Shown one piece after another: positions 42,237 through 49,794 of a stretch of DNA of 64,000 nt (position 1 is the stretch's first letter; each line of letters starts with the position of its first letter). The stretch is from Arthrobacter sp. Leaf137 (GTDB lineage Bacteria > Actinomycetota > Actinomycetes > Actinomycetales > Micrococcaceae), in NCBI RefSeq assembly GCF_001423525.1, contig NZ_LMOI01000005.1:45143-109142 (forward strand), given 5' to 3'. The notes beneath the pieces were generated by a model, which worked only from the letters and a program-made list of their open reading frames with translations, ran no database searches and was not told the DNA's origin. The translations under genes and the position numbers were made by a program.

Positions 42237-43279
42237 GACTTGACCTTTCGGATCCACTGGTCGATGGACACAGCGAGGATGATCAGGACACCGACGGCGA
42301 GGGTCTGGTACAGAACGTCCAGGCCTGCGAGGGAGAGTCCGTTGCGGAAGACGCCGACGATCAGGGCGCCGAGGAGTGTTCCCCAGACGGAGCCGCGGCC
42401 ACCGAAGAGGCTGGTTCCGCCGATGACGACGGCGGTGATGGAGTCGAGGTTCAGGTCCACGCCGGCGTTGGGGCTGGCTGCGTTGGTGCGGCCGATCTGG
42501 ATCCAGGCGCCGATGGCCAGGACGGCCCCGGCGGCGAGGTAGACACTCATGAGGACTTTGTTCACGGCGATGCCGGCCAGGCGGGCGGCTTCCTTGTCAT
42601 CGCCCACGGCGTAGACGTGCCGGCCCCAGGCGGTCTTGCCGAGGATGAAGGCGATGGCGATGTAGAGCAGGAGCATCACGACGACGCCGGTGGAGATCCT
42701 GACGCCGCCCACCGGGAAGGTGGTTCCGGTCCAGGTCAGCAGGCCCGGCATTGCCGAGCCACGCACTGTAGCTCCGTTGGAGTACAGCAGCGTCAGGGCG
42801 ATGAAGATGTTCAGGGTACCGAGGGTGACGATGAACGGCGGGAGCCGGAACCTGGTCACCAGGAATCCGTTCACCGCTCCGGCGGCGAGTCCCACCACCA
42901 GGCCCGCGAACAGGGCAACTGGCGCGGGAAGTCCGTTGTTGACGGCGAGCTGGGCCACCACCATGGAGGACAGGATCATCACGGCTCCGACGGACAGGTC
43001 AATCCCGGCCGTGAGGATGATGAGTGTCTGGGCAATGGCCAGGGTGCCGACGACGGAAACCTGCTGGGTAATCAGCGAGAGGTTTTCAACCCGCAGGAAC
43101 CTGTCATTGAGCAGGCCGAACACCACCACCGCGATGAGAAGTACGAGGGCCGGGCTAAGGGCGGGGTAGCGGTGGAGGATGTTGCGTATCCGGCTGAGCG
43201 GGGTCTGGCGGTCAAGGAATTCCTCCGCCAGGTCGGCATGCCCGGCGCTGGGCGGGCCGGCGGTCTGTTGCTGGGTCAC
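42233..43279 (-). CDS. frcC: fructose ABC transporter, permease
   Basis: 348 residues from GTG 43279, with AGGA about eight bases upstream (the frame extends to 43378 without support). About ten membrane segments, with the carbohydrate-importer permease blocks AQTLIILTAGIDLSVGAVMI, GLAAGAVNGFLVTRFRLPPF and VVIGGTSLFGGRGSVWGTLLG, where the last contains the EAA-like coupling loop. FrcC/RbsC-type. It is separated from frcB by a 12-bp hairpin and overlaps frcA. Confidence 0.87.
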   Translation of the reverse strand: MTQQQTAGPPSAGHADLAEEFLDRQTPLSRIRNILHRYPALSPALVLLIAVVVFGLLNDRFLRVENLSLITQQVSVVGTLAIAQTLIILTAGIDLSVGAVMILSSMVVAQLAVNNGLPAPVALFAGLVVGLAAGAVNGFLVTRFRLPPFIVTLGTLNIFIALTLLYSNGATVRGSAMPGLLTWTGTTFPVGGVRISTGVVVMLLLYIAIAFILGKTAWGRHVYAVGDDKEAARLAGIAVNKVLMSVYLAAGAVLAIGAWIQIGRTNAASPNAGVDLNLDSITAVVIGGTSLFGGRGSVWGTLLGALIVGVFRNGLSLAGLDVLYQTLAVGVLIILAVSIDQWIRKVKS

Positions 43280-43338
43280 GATGGGTCCTGATCTTCGATG
43301 ATGGTTTGCTGACGCGTAGCTGACGCGGAAGTGGTGCA

Positions 43339-43372
43339 CCGGGGAGGCCGGAGCGGAGCGCGGCCTCCCCGG
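43339..43372. terminator. 12-bp hairpin between frcB and frcC
   Basis: CCGGGGAGGCCG pairs perfectly with CGGCCTCCCCGG around a 10-base loop, 18 bases past the frcB stop. Such stems often keep binding-protein mRNA more abundant than permease mRNA. Confidence 0.55.
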
Positions 43373-43390
43373 GCGCATGGCTGCAGGGTT

Positions 43391-44509
43391 CTACTTACCC
43401 CAGCAGATCTCGGACGCTTCGGTGGTGGTGATGCTCTTGATGCCGTCGGCCGGCTTGTCAGTGACGAGTTCGACGCCGGTGTTGTAGAAGTCCAGGCCCG
43501 GCGAGTTGGCAGGCTTGTTACCGGTCTTGGCCAGGTCCACGATGGCCTTCACGCCCAGTTCGGCCATCTTGACCGGGTACTGCTGGGCGGTGGCACCGAT
43601 AACGCCGGACTTGACGTTGTTCACGCCCGTGCAGCCGCCATCAACCGAAACCACGAGCACGTCCTTCTCCTTGCCGGCTGACTTCAGTGCCTCGAAGGCG
43701 CCGGCGGCGGCGGGTTCGTTGATGGTGTAGACAACGTTGACATTCGGGTTCTTGGCGAGGAGGGTTTCCATCGCCGTGCGTCCGCCGTCCTCGGCGCCCT
43801 GGGAGGCCTGGCTGCCGACGATTTCGTACTCTCCGCCCTTGCCACCGGTGTACTTGCCGGTCTTGGCCTCGTCACCGTTCTTCTTCTTGTCAGCGGTGTC
43901 GATGCCCAACCCGGTCAGGAAGCCCTGGTCCCGGTTATAGTCCACCGAGACGACCTTGTCGTCGAAGAGGTCCAGCAGCGCGATGGTGGCCTTCTTGCCG
44001 TCCAACTGCGCGGCAGTCCACTTACCGATCAGCTCGCCGGCGGCGAAGTTGTCCGTCGCGAACGTGATGTCGGCGGCATCGGCGGGGTCCGGCGGAGTGT
44101 CCAGGGCGATGACGAACAGGCCTGCATCCTTCGCCTTCTTCAGGGCATCAACCACGGAAGGGCCGTTGGGCGTGATCAGGATCCCCTTATCCCCCTTGGA
44201 GATGGCGTTCTCGATCGCCTGGATCTGCGTTTCCTCATCGCCGTCGGCCTTGCCGGCTGCCAGCTTCAGGTCAACCCCGTCTGCTTCGGCGGCTTTCTTT
44301 GCACCGTCCTGCATGGAAACAAAGAACGGGTTGGTGGTGGTCTTCACGATCAGGGAGACGCCCACCTTCTCGTCAGCGGAACCTCCGCTGGCCGAGGGGC
44401 CACTGGAACTGCCGCCACAGGCAGAAAGACTGACCGCTCCCAACGTCAGGACCGCTCCTGCCGCGAACAGGCGGGTGGCCATTGAACGAGGTGCTTTGGA
44501 ACTCAACAT
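43391..44509 (-). CDS. frcB: fructose ABC transporter, substrate-binding lipoprotein
   Basis: 372 residues with a lipobox-type signal (LGAVSLSAC, Cys at about 31). Blocks matching FrcB: IVKTTTNPFFVSMQDGAKKA, GILITPNGPSVVDALKKAKD, VIALDTPPDPADAADITFAT, VYTINEPAAAGAFEALK and VSVDGGCTGVNNVKSGVIGA. It binds sugar outside the membrane and hands it to FrcC. AGGAG lies five bases before the ATG. An operator-like GACAACGATGTC lies 36 bases upstream, so the LacI protein next door should control it. Confidence 0.9.
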   Translation of the reverse strand: MLSSKAPRSMATRLFAAGAVLTLGAVSLSACGGSSSGPSASGGSADEKVGVSLIVKTTTNPFFVSMQDGAKKAAEADGVDLKLAAGKADGDEETQIQAIENAISKGDKGILITPNGPSVVDALKKAKDAGLFVIALDTPPDPADAADITFATDNFAAGELIGKWTAAQLDGKKATIALLDLFDDKVVSVDYNRDQGFLTGLGIDTADKKKNGDEAKTGKYTGGKGGEYEIVGSQASQGAEDGGRTAMETLLAKNPNVNVVYTINEPAAAGAFEALKSAGKEKDVLVVSVDGGCTGVNNVKSGVIGATAQQYPVKMAELGVKAIVDLAKTGNKPANSPGLDFYNTGVELVTDKPADGIKSITTTEASEICWGK

Positions 44510-44544
44510 TGAATCTCCTGGTGTTTGAGGCCCTAGCTGGCCTC

Positions 44545-44556
44545 GACAACGATGTC
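44545..44556. promoter_or_regulatory. LacI-type operator upstream of frcB
   Basis: GACAACGATGTC differs by one base from the perfect palindrome at 46229. It lies just downstream of the -10 at 44563-44568 read on the minus strand, the right place for a repressor. Confidence 0.6.
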
Positions 44557-44562
44557 ATACAG

Positions 44563-44591
44563 AGGTAATCAGGATCACAGGTTAGAGTCAA
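44563..44591 (-). promoter_or_regulatory. frcB operon promoter
   Basis: On the minus strand TTGACT (44591-44586) and TTACCT (44568-44563) are separated by 17 bases, close to sigma-70-type boxes, 54 bases upstream of frcB. The LacI-type operator follows. Confidence 0.55.
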
Positions 44592-44620
44592 TAGGAAAAG
44601 AACGAGAAGGAGCGACTTTC

Positions 44621-45673
44621 TTGACAACGATGTCCGATCGTTACCAGCCACCCCTGTCTCCGACGCGACCCACGATGCGCCATGTAGCGGCACTCGCGGG
44701 CGTCGGAATCAAAACCGTTTCACGGGTAATCAACGACGAGGCCGGGGTCTCTGAGGCCACCCGGCAAAAGGTGCTCGATGCCATTGCCCAGCTCAACTAC
44801 CAGCTGGACGTCACAGCCGGCAGCCTCCGCCGGGCTGGCAGGAGGACCCTCTCGGTTGGCCTCCTGCTGCCCAGCGTCTCCAACCCGTTCAGCGGTGAGA
44901 TACACCGGGCCATGGAGGATGCGCTTGGCACCCGGGGAATAGCAGTTTTCGCCGCCAGCCTCGACGACGACCCTCAACGGGAGCAGGCCATCATCGCGGC
45001 CTTCCTGGGCAGGAGGGTGGACGGCCTTGTCCTGACGCCGATCGCAAAAAACCAGGCCTACATGATTCCTGAGCACTCCAGAAACCTGCCAATGGTCTTT
45101 ATTGACCGTGAGCCGGTAGGCGTGGAGGCTGATGCCGTGGTCACTGACAACGCAGTGGGCGCGGGCAAAGCGGCCGCACATCTGCTGGCGCATGGGCACA
45201 CCAAATTGGCCTACCTGGGCGACCGCACAGACATTCAAACCGCACGGGAGCGGCGGCGGGGCTTCCTCGAGGAGGTCGCCCGGGCAGGCCTTCCCACCTC
45301 CGCACTGCCCGTCGTTGACGAGCTTCATGATGAGGAAGCAGCGAGGCGGGCGGCCCTTGAACTATTGAATTCCGAGGATCCTCCGACGGCAATCTTCTCC
45401 AGCCAGAACCTCGTCACCTTCGGAACGATGCGCGCGCTGAAGGAGCTTGCCGCACACAAGCGTGTGGCACTTGTCGGCTTTGACGACTTCACGCTGGCAG
45501 ACATGATGGACCCCGGGGTCACTGTCATCGCTCAACACCCGGAGCGGATTGGCGTCAAATCCGCCGAACGGCTTCTGGCAAGAATCGACGGCGACGAACA
45601 ACCTGCGCAGACCTACGTTGTCCCCTCCGAGCTCATCCAGAGGGGCTCCGGCGAAATCCGCCCGCCGGCATAA
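44621..45673 (+). CDS. LacI-family repressor of the fructan/fructose genes
   Basis: 350 residues from TTG 44621, with AAGGAG eight bases upstream; an ATG at 44630 is poorly spaced. The LacI helix-turn-helix and hinge (TMRHVAALAGVGIKTVSRVI, then GVSEATRQKVLDAIAQLNY) lead into a sugar-binding domain (LSVGLLLPSVSNPF, RVALVGFDDFTLADMM). It diverges from frcB. The operator GACAACGATGTC at 44623 covers its start codon region, implying autorepression. The inducer is probably fructose or a fructose phosphate (inference). Confidence 0.87.
   Translation: MTTMSDRYQPPLSPTRPTMRHVAALAGVGIKTVSRVINDEAGVSEATRQKVLDAIAQLNYQLDVTAGSLRRAGRRTLSVGLLLPSVSNPFSGEIHRAMEDALGTRGIAVFAASLDDDPQREQAIIAAFLGRRVDGLVLTPIAKNQAYMIPEHSRNLPMVFIDREPVGVEADAVVTDNAVGAGKAAAHLLAHGHTKLAYLGDRTDIQTARERRRGFLEEVARAGLPTSALPVVDELHDEEAARRAALELLNSEDPPTAIFSSQNLVTFGTMRALKELAAHKRVALVGFDDFTLADMMDPGVTVIAQHPERIGVKSAERLLARIDGDEQPAQTYVVPSELIQRGSGEIRPPA
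44623..44634. promoter_or_regulatory. LacI-type operator over the lacI start
   Basis: GACAACGATGTC is identical to the frcB operator at 44545 and lies across the first codons of the regulator, where binding would block transcription or its early elongation. Confidence 0.5.
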
Positions 45674-45726
45674 CCCCCTCCCCCAAACGAGATAGACCTC
45701 TGCAAATCCCCCTGAAGAGAGAGATC

Positions 45727-46020
45727 ATGACCAAAACGCTGTATGCCGAATTCACCGTCAAAGCCGGCAGTGAGGCCCGCGTTGCCGAAATGATGGTCGA
45801 ACTGACCCGGCACGTCCGCAACGAACCAGGCAACGAACTGTTCCTTCCCTACACCCGCGAAGAAAATCCGCGGGAATACTTCGTCTTCGAGGTCTACCGG
45901 GATGAAGCCGCATTCCAGGAGCACATCACCGCGGACTACGGAGCCAGGTTCAACGAGGAATTGGTCCGCCACATCGAAGGTGACGGCTCGGAGCTGACCT
46001 GGCTGAACCCGGTCCTATAA
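45727..46020 (+). CDS. antibiotic-biosynthesis-monooxygenase-fold protein (YgiN-like)
   Basis: 97 residues forming one ABM domain: YAEFTVKAGSEARVAEMMVEL, then FLPYTREENPREYFVFEVYR and DEAAFQEHITADYGARFNEE. Members include quinol monooxygenase YgiN and AI-2-related LsrG; some isomerise small sugars or phosphorylated signals. AGAGAGA precedes the ATG. It lies 53 bases after the LacI gene and upstream of the levanase, so a role in handling a sugar-derived compound is possible but unproven. Confidence 0.78.
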   Translation: MTKTLYAEFTVKAGSEARVAEMMVELTRHVRNEPGNELFLPYTREENPREYFVFEVYRDEAAFQEHITADYGARFNEELVRHIEGDGSELTWLNPVL

Positions 46021-46184
46021 CCAGTTGCAAACCGCGGCCAGAGGGTAGGCGCCACCGAGGGCCTTTCCCTTAGAGACCGCACCTTCGCACGCCTCAGCCC
46101 CCGTCCTGCGGACGCGGGGCCAGTCGTCGTTCCCTCATCCCGGCGGCCTGTTCATACGCGAAAAAACCGGTCGCAAAATGACCG

Positions 46185-46240
46185 TTGACTTGTCTGATGG
46201 ACATCTTTTAGAGTCCATCGCACCGATTGACAACGTTGTC
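46185..46240 (+). promoter_or_regulatory. GH32 promoter with perfect LacI-type operator
   Basis: TTGACT (46185-46190) and TAGAGT (46209-46214) stand 18 bases apart. Fifteen bases after the -10 is GACAACGTTGTC (46229-46240), a perfect 12-bp palindrome. This is standard repressor placement and ties the hydrolase to the LacI protein encoded 600 bases upstream. Confidence 0.62.
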
Positions 46241-46280
46241 TACTGACTGGACACGCGCGATGAAGGGCGACACAAGCAAC

Positions 46281-48902
46281 ATGAAACAATCCACCATGCG
46301 GAGCACGCGCAGCGTCTCTGCACTGACACTGGCCAGCCTCTCGCTCGCCACTGCATTGGCCGGTGCCATGCCTGCGTCCGCCGCTGAACTTGGGGATGAG
46401 CAGCACCGGCCGGCGATCCATTTCACGCCGGAGAAGAACTGGATGAACGACCCCAACGGGCTCGTTTTCTACAAGGGCGTCTACCACATGTACTACCAGC
46501 ACAACCCCTCCGGTAACACCTGGGGGAACATGTCCTGGGGCCACGCCACATCCAAGGACCTGGTCCACTGGGAAGAGCAGCCGCTGGCCATCCCCACCGA
46601 TGCCCAGGAGGACGTCTTCTCCGGCAGCATCGTCGTCGACAAAAACAACACGTCCGGTTTGGGCACTAAAAAGAATCCCCCGTTGATCGCGATCTACACC
46701 AGCGCCTACAAGGACCCGTCTCCGCACCGCGGCCTGCAGGCCCAATCCCTGGCCTACAGCCTTGACGACGGCCAGACCTGGACCAAGTACGACGGCAATC
46801 CGGTGCTGAGCCGGAACTCAGCCAACTTCCGTGACCCGAAGGTCTTCTGGTACGACAAGCCGGGCGGTGGCGGCTACTGGGTCATGACCGCCGTGGAATC
46901 GCAGGAGCACAAGGTTGTCCTCTACAAGTCCGACAACCTCAGGGACTGGACCGCGCTGAGCGAATTCGGGCCCGCCAACGCCACCGGCGGGCAGTGGGAA
47001 TGCCCCGACCTGTTCCCCTTAGCTGTTGATGGCGACCCGAACAACGTCAAATGGGTCATGATTGTCAGCATCAACCCCGGCGGTGTCGCTGGAGGCTCCG
47101 CGGTCCAATACTTCGTGGGCAACTTCGACGGCACCACGTTCACCTCCGAAACCACCCAACCAGCCGTTGCCCCGCCGGCCGGCACCGTCCTGGCCGGGTT
47201 CAACGACGGAACCTATAACGGCTGGACGGTGAACAACGAACCGGGCAACTGGAAGAACGGCCCCTTCGGTGACGCCCCGGCGACCGGATCGATTTCCGGC
47301 CAGAGCCCCGTGACCGGATTCGGCGGCAGCGGACTGATCAACTCCTTCAATGACGGGGACTGGCCGCTCGGTTCCATGCAGTCGCCCACATTCACCGTCA
47401 CCGACGACTACCTGAACTTCCTGGTGGGCGGCGGCAAGCACCCCCACGTCTCCGACAAGCTGGACAACAACCCGCCCGAAGGAGAGCTCAAGTTTGACGG
47501 CTTCGAAGTTCCTGACGGAACGACGCTGGCCGAAGCAGGCTGGACCGGCACAGGAGACCTGACCCCCAATTACCAGCCGGCCACCAGCGGCGGAGACTAT
47601 TACATCGGCGCCAAACGGATCAACACGTTTGAAACCGGCACCGTACCCGGTGATGACCGCCAAGGCACCCTGACATCACCCGAATTTCCCCTCACGAAGA
47701 ACTTCATGAGCATGTTGGTGGGAGGCGGCAACCGCTCCGCCGACTCCGGACAGACCCTCGCCGTCCAGCTGCTCATCAATGGCAACGTGGTCCGCTCCCT
47801 GGCCGGCGACAATGCCGGGTTGCTGAACTGGAAGGGCTGGGACGTCTCCGAATTCGCCGGGCAAAACGCCCAGCTGCGGATCGTTGACCAAGCTACCGGC
47901 GGGTGGGGACACCTGACCCTTGACCACGTCATGCTCACCGACACCGCAGCTGTGCCCAGGTCCGATGAAGAAACGGTGAACCTGGTAGTCGACGGACAGG
48001 TGGTCCGTACTGCCACCGGCAACGACAGTGAATCCCTTGACTGGGCATCATGGGACGTCAAGGAATTCGTTGGCCGGCAGGCACACATCAAGGTTGTCGA
48101 CAACAACCGGTTCGGCTGGGGACACATACTCGCGGATGAATTCACTGCGAGCCCCACACCGGCGGCATCCCGCTTGGAGGCCTACGACTGGCTTGATTAC
48201 GGACGGGACTACTACGCCGCCGTATCCTTCGCCAACATGCCCGACGACAAGCGGATCATGCTGGGCTGGATGAGCAACTGGGACTACGCGAACAACATCC
48301 CAACCAACCCCTGGCGCAGCGCCATGGCCCTCCCCCGCGAAGTAAAACTCACCCAAACCCCTGACGGCCCCCGCCTTACCCAAAGCGCTGTAAAGCAGGT
48401 GGAAAAACTGGGAGGGAAAGCCTCCTACAAGGACAAGAAGGGCGGATCGATCTCCGCAGGAACACACCCGCTGCCGGCACAGGCGGCAGGGCAGGTGCAG
48501 CAGGTGGACATCACCTTCGACCCCGGAACCGCAACAAAATCCGGCATCACCGTCCTCGGCGACGGCACCTCATCCACCGTCATCGGCTACGACGCCACAA
48601 CCGGCAAGATGTTCGTTGACCGCAGGAACTCAGGCAACACAGCATTCCACCCGTCTTTCGCTTCCATCGAGGACGCCCCGGTTACGCCGGACAAGAACGG
48701 CACCATCACCATGCGGATCTACCTCGACCACTCCTCCGTGGAGGTGTTCGCCCAGAACGGCCTGAAGACCATCACCGACCAGGTGTTCCCGAACCCGGGC
48801 GCCGACAAGATAGCCCTCTTCGCCGAAGGCGGGACCGCCCAGCTCAAATCGCTCACCGTGACACCGCTGGACAAGGCAATGTTCCTTCCCGAAAAGAAAT
48901 AA
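46281..48902 (+). CDS. secreted GH32 fructan hydrolase (levanase/inulinase-like) with inserted module
   Basis: 873 residues from ATG 46281 (the longer frame begins inside the operator). A Sec signal ends near MPASAAEL. GH32 catalytic motifs are complete: nucleophile WMNDPNG, transition-state Asp in RDPKVFW, acid/base Glu in WECPDL. After VQYFVGNFDGTTF the propeller is broken by about 340 residues (roughly 293-633) holding two related beta-rich units (ending FLVGGGKHPH and MLVGGGNRSADSG), then it resumes at YDWLDYGRDYYAAVSF and ends with the usual beta-sandwich (SSVEVFAQNG). It cuts fructose polymers or sucrose outside the cell and feeds FrcBCA. The insert is probably carbohydrate-binding (inference). 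Confidence 0.88.
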   Translation: MKQSTMRSTRSVSALTLASLSLATALAGAMPASAAELGDEQHRPAIHFTPEKNWMNDPNGLVFYKGVYHMYYQHNPSGNTWGNMSWGHATSKDLVHWEEQPLAIPTDAQEDVFSGSIVVDKNNTSGLGTKKNPPLIAIYTSAYKDPSPHRGLQAQSLAYSLDDGQTWTKYDGNPVLSRNSANFRDPKVFWYDKPGGGGYWVMTAVESQEHKVVLYKSDNLRDWTALSEFGPANATGGQWECPDLFPLAVDGDPNNVKWVMIVSINPGGVAGGSAVQYFVGNFDGTTFTSETTQPAVAPPAGTVLAGFNDGTYNGWTVNNEPGNWKNGPFGDAPATGSISGQSPVTGFGGSGLINSFNDGDWPLGSMQSPTFTVTDDYLNFLVGGGKHPHVSDKLDNNPPEGELKFDGFEVPDGTTLAEAGWTGTGDLTPNYQPATSGGDYYIGAKRINTFETGTVPGDDRQGTLTSPEFPLTKNFMSMLVGGGNRSADSGQTLAVQLLINGNVVRSLAGDNAGLLNWKGWDVSEFAGQNAQLRIVDQATGGWGHLTLDHVMLTDTAAVPRSDEETVNLVVDGQVVRTATGNDSESLDWASWDVKEFVGRQAHIKVVDNNRFGWGHILADEFTASPTPAASRLEAYDWLDYGRDYYAAVSFANMPDDKRIMLGWMSNWDYANNIPTNPWRSAMALPREVKLTQTPDGPRLTQSAVKQVEKLGGKASYKDKKGGSISAGTHPLPAQAAGQVQQVDITFDPGTATKSGITVLGDGTSSTVIGYDATTGKMFVDRRNSGNTAFHPSFASIEDAPVTPDKNGTITMRIYLDHSSVEVFAQNGLKTITDQVFPNPGADKIALFAEGGTAQLKSLTVTPLDKAMFLPEKK

Positions 48903-48935
48903 CACACCGGTAGGGCCAGCTCCCCCGCGAGCTGG

Positions 48936-48984
48936 AGCTGAAGGGATTGGGTTCGGTATTAAACCGGGCCCAGTCCCTTCAGCT
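48936..48984. terminator. terminator of the GH32 gene
   Basis: AGCTGAAGGGATTGGG pairs with CCCAGTCCCTTCAGCT (one G-T pair) around an AT-containing loop, 34 bases after the stop; TATATT follows. Confidence 0.68.
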
Positions 48985-49021
48985 ATATTCGCCAAGCAAC
49001 CAAGGTCCTGATTCCCTACAT

Positions 49022-49435
49022 CTAGGCGTCGATTGGCCGGATTTGCATCATCAGCCCGAAGAGGTCCGGGAGGCCGTGCTCCTCAGTGATTTGACCATTT
49101 GTGAATCGATAGACGTTCATCGCCTGCGCTTGGATTGGTTTGCCTGTTGCAGGTACGCCGAGGAAGTCCCCTTGGTGTGTGCCACGAAGGATGAATCGTG
49201 CGGCTACCGTGTTTCCTTCAATAATGGTTTCTTCCAGTGACCACTGGACGTCGGGAAACGCTTGCCGCATTATGCCGATTATTTTCAGGTAGCCGCTTGG
49301 ACCCTGCACCGGCTCCGGCAGGAAGGGCACGTGGAACGTCGCCGACGGTGAGATGACCTCAACACCGATCTTTTCGTCGGCTGAATTAATGAATTCGACG
49401 AACCGATCCATGCGTTCACGGAGTTCTTCACTCAT
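49022..49435 (-). CDS. SnoaL-like (NTF2-fold) protein
   Basis: 137 residues from ATG 49435, with AAGGAAG about eight bases upstream. The pattern ERMDRFVEFINSADEKIGVE, then YLKIIGIMRQAFPDVQWSLEETIIEGNTVAARFILRGTHQG and a GKPIQAQAMNVYRFTNGQI stretch is the classic SnoaL/ester-cyclase-like fold. Such proteins range from polyketide cyclases to small hydrolases; no partner gene is near. It converges with the GH32 gene and is the last gene inside the right repeat. Confidence 0.75.
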   Translation of the reverse strand: MSEELRERMDRFVEFINSADEKIGVEVISPSATFHVPFLPEPVQGPSGYLKIIGIMRQAFPDVQWSLEETIIEGNTVAARFILRGTHQGDFLGVPATGKPIQAQAMNVYRFTNGQITEEHGLPDLFGLMMQIRPIDA

Positions 49436-49757
49436 TTGCTTGCTTCCTTCACGTCTTAGTGCCTGACCGTACAGCGTGGCTAGTGGCGGGTAGGCGATGA
49501 CCATTTCGCAGCCGGCCCAGCCGTTCCACCAGATCATCTTCCTGATGCATGCCAACAGCATTCGACCATCGGTCGTTGGCTCGGTGAGGGAGGACCTGCG
49601 GTCCAGCTCTTCCTCCGACGATAATGTCCGGCCTTTTCCACGCGGTCAAGAGCTCGCTCGTGCTCCGATGGTAATCGCACGGGCCGAAACTACATCGGAA
49701 ACAGGCTCGAGCCGTGAACCGATCATGCATCGGTTCCGCACAGGCTGAAGATCCGGC
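49436..49757. other. 322-base stretch at the right end of the island, no credible gene
   Basis: Minus-strand reading shows an open frame of about 100 codons, but it lacks a family pattern and a ribosome site. It may be a decayed gene. The stretch ends exactly where the metH-derived repeat begins. Confidence 0.45.
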
Positions 49758-49794
49758 CCAACTCACACCTTGAAGTACTTGGCCTCCGGGTGGT
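49758..49794. repeat. right 37-bp direct repeat: genuine metH 3' end
   Basis: Identical to 38053-38089. Here the sequence is the last ten codons and stop of the intact metH plus five following bases. The two copies have the same orientation and enclose 11.7 kb. Confidence 0.85.

Noticed and set aside
46227..46280. Earlier start of the GH32 protein at TTG 46227
   Set aside because: The codon lies inside the palindromic operator, and the added residues would spoil the signal peptide. ATG 46281 gives a normal Sec signal.
49449..49766. 105-codon minus-strand ORF at the island edge
   Set aside because: No family pattern or ribosome site, and it runs into the repeat. It may be a decayed gene, but I cannot support calling it one.
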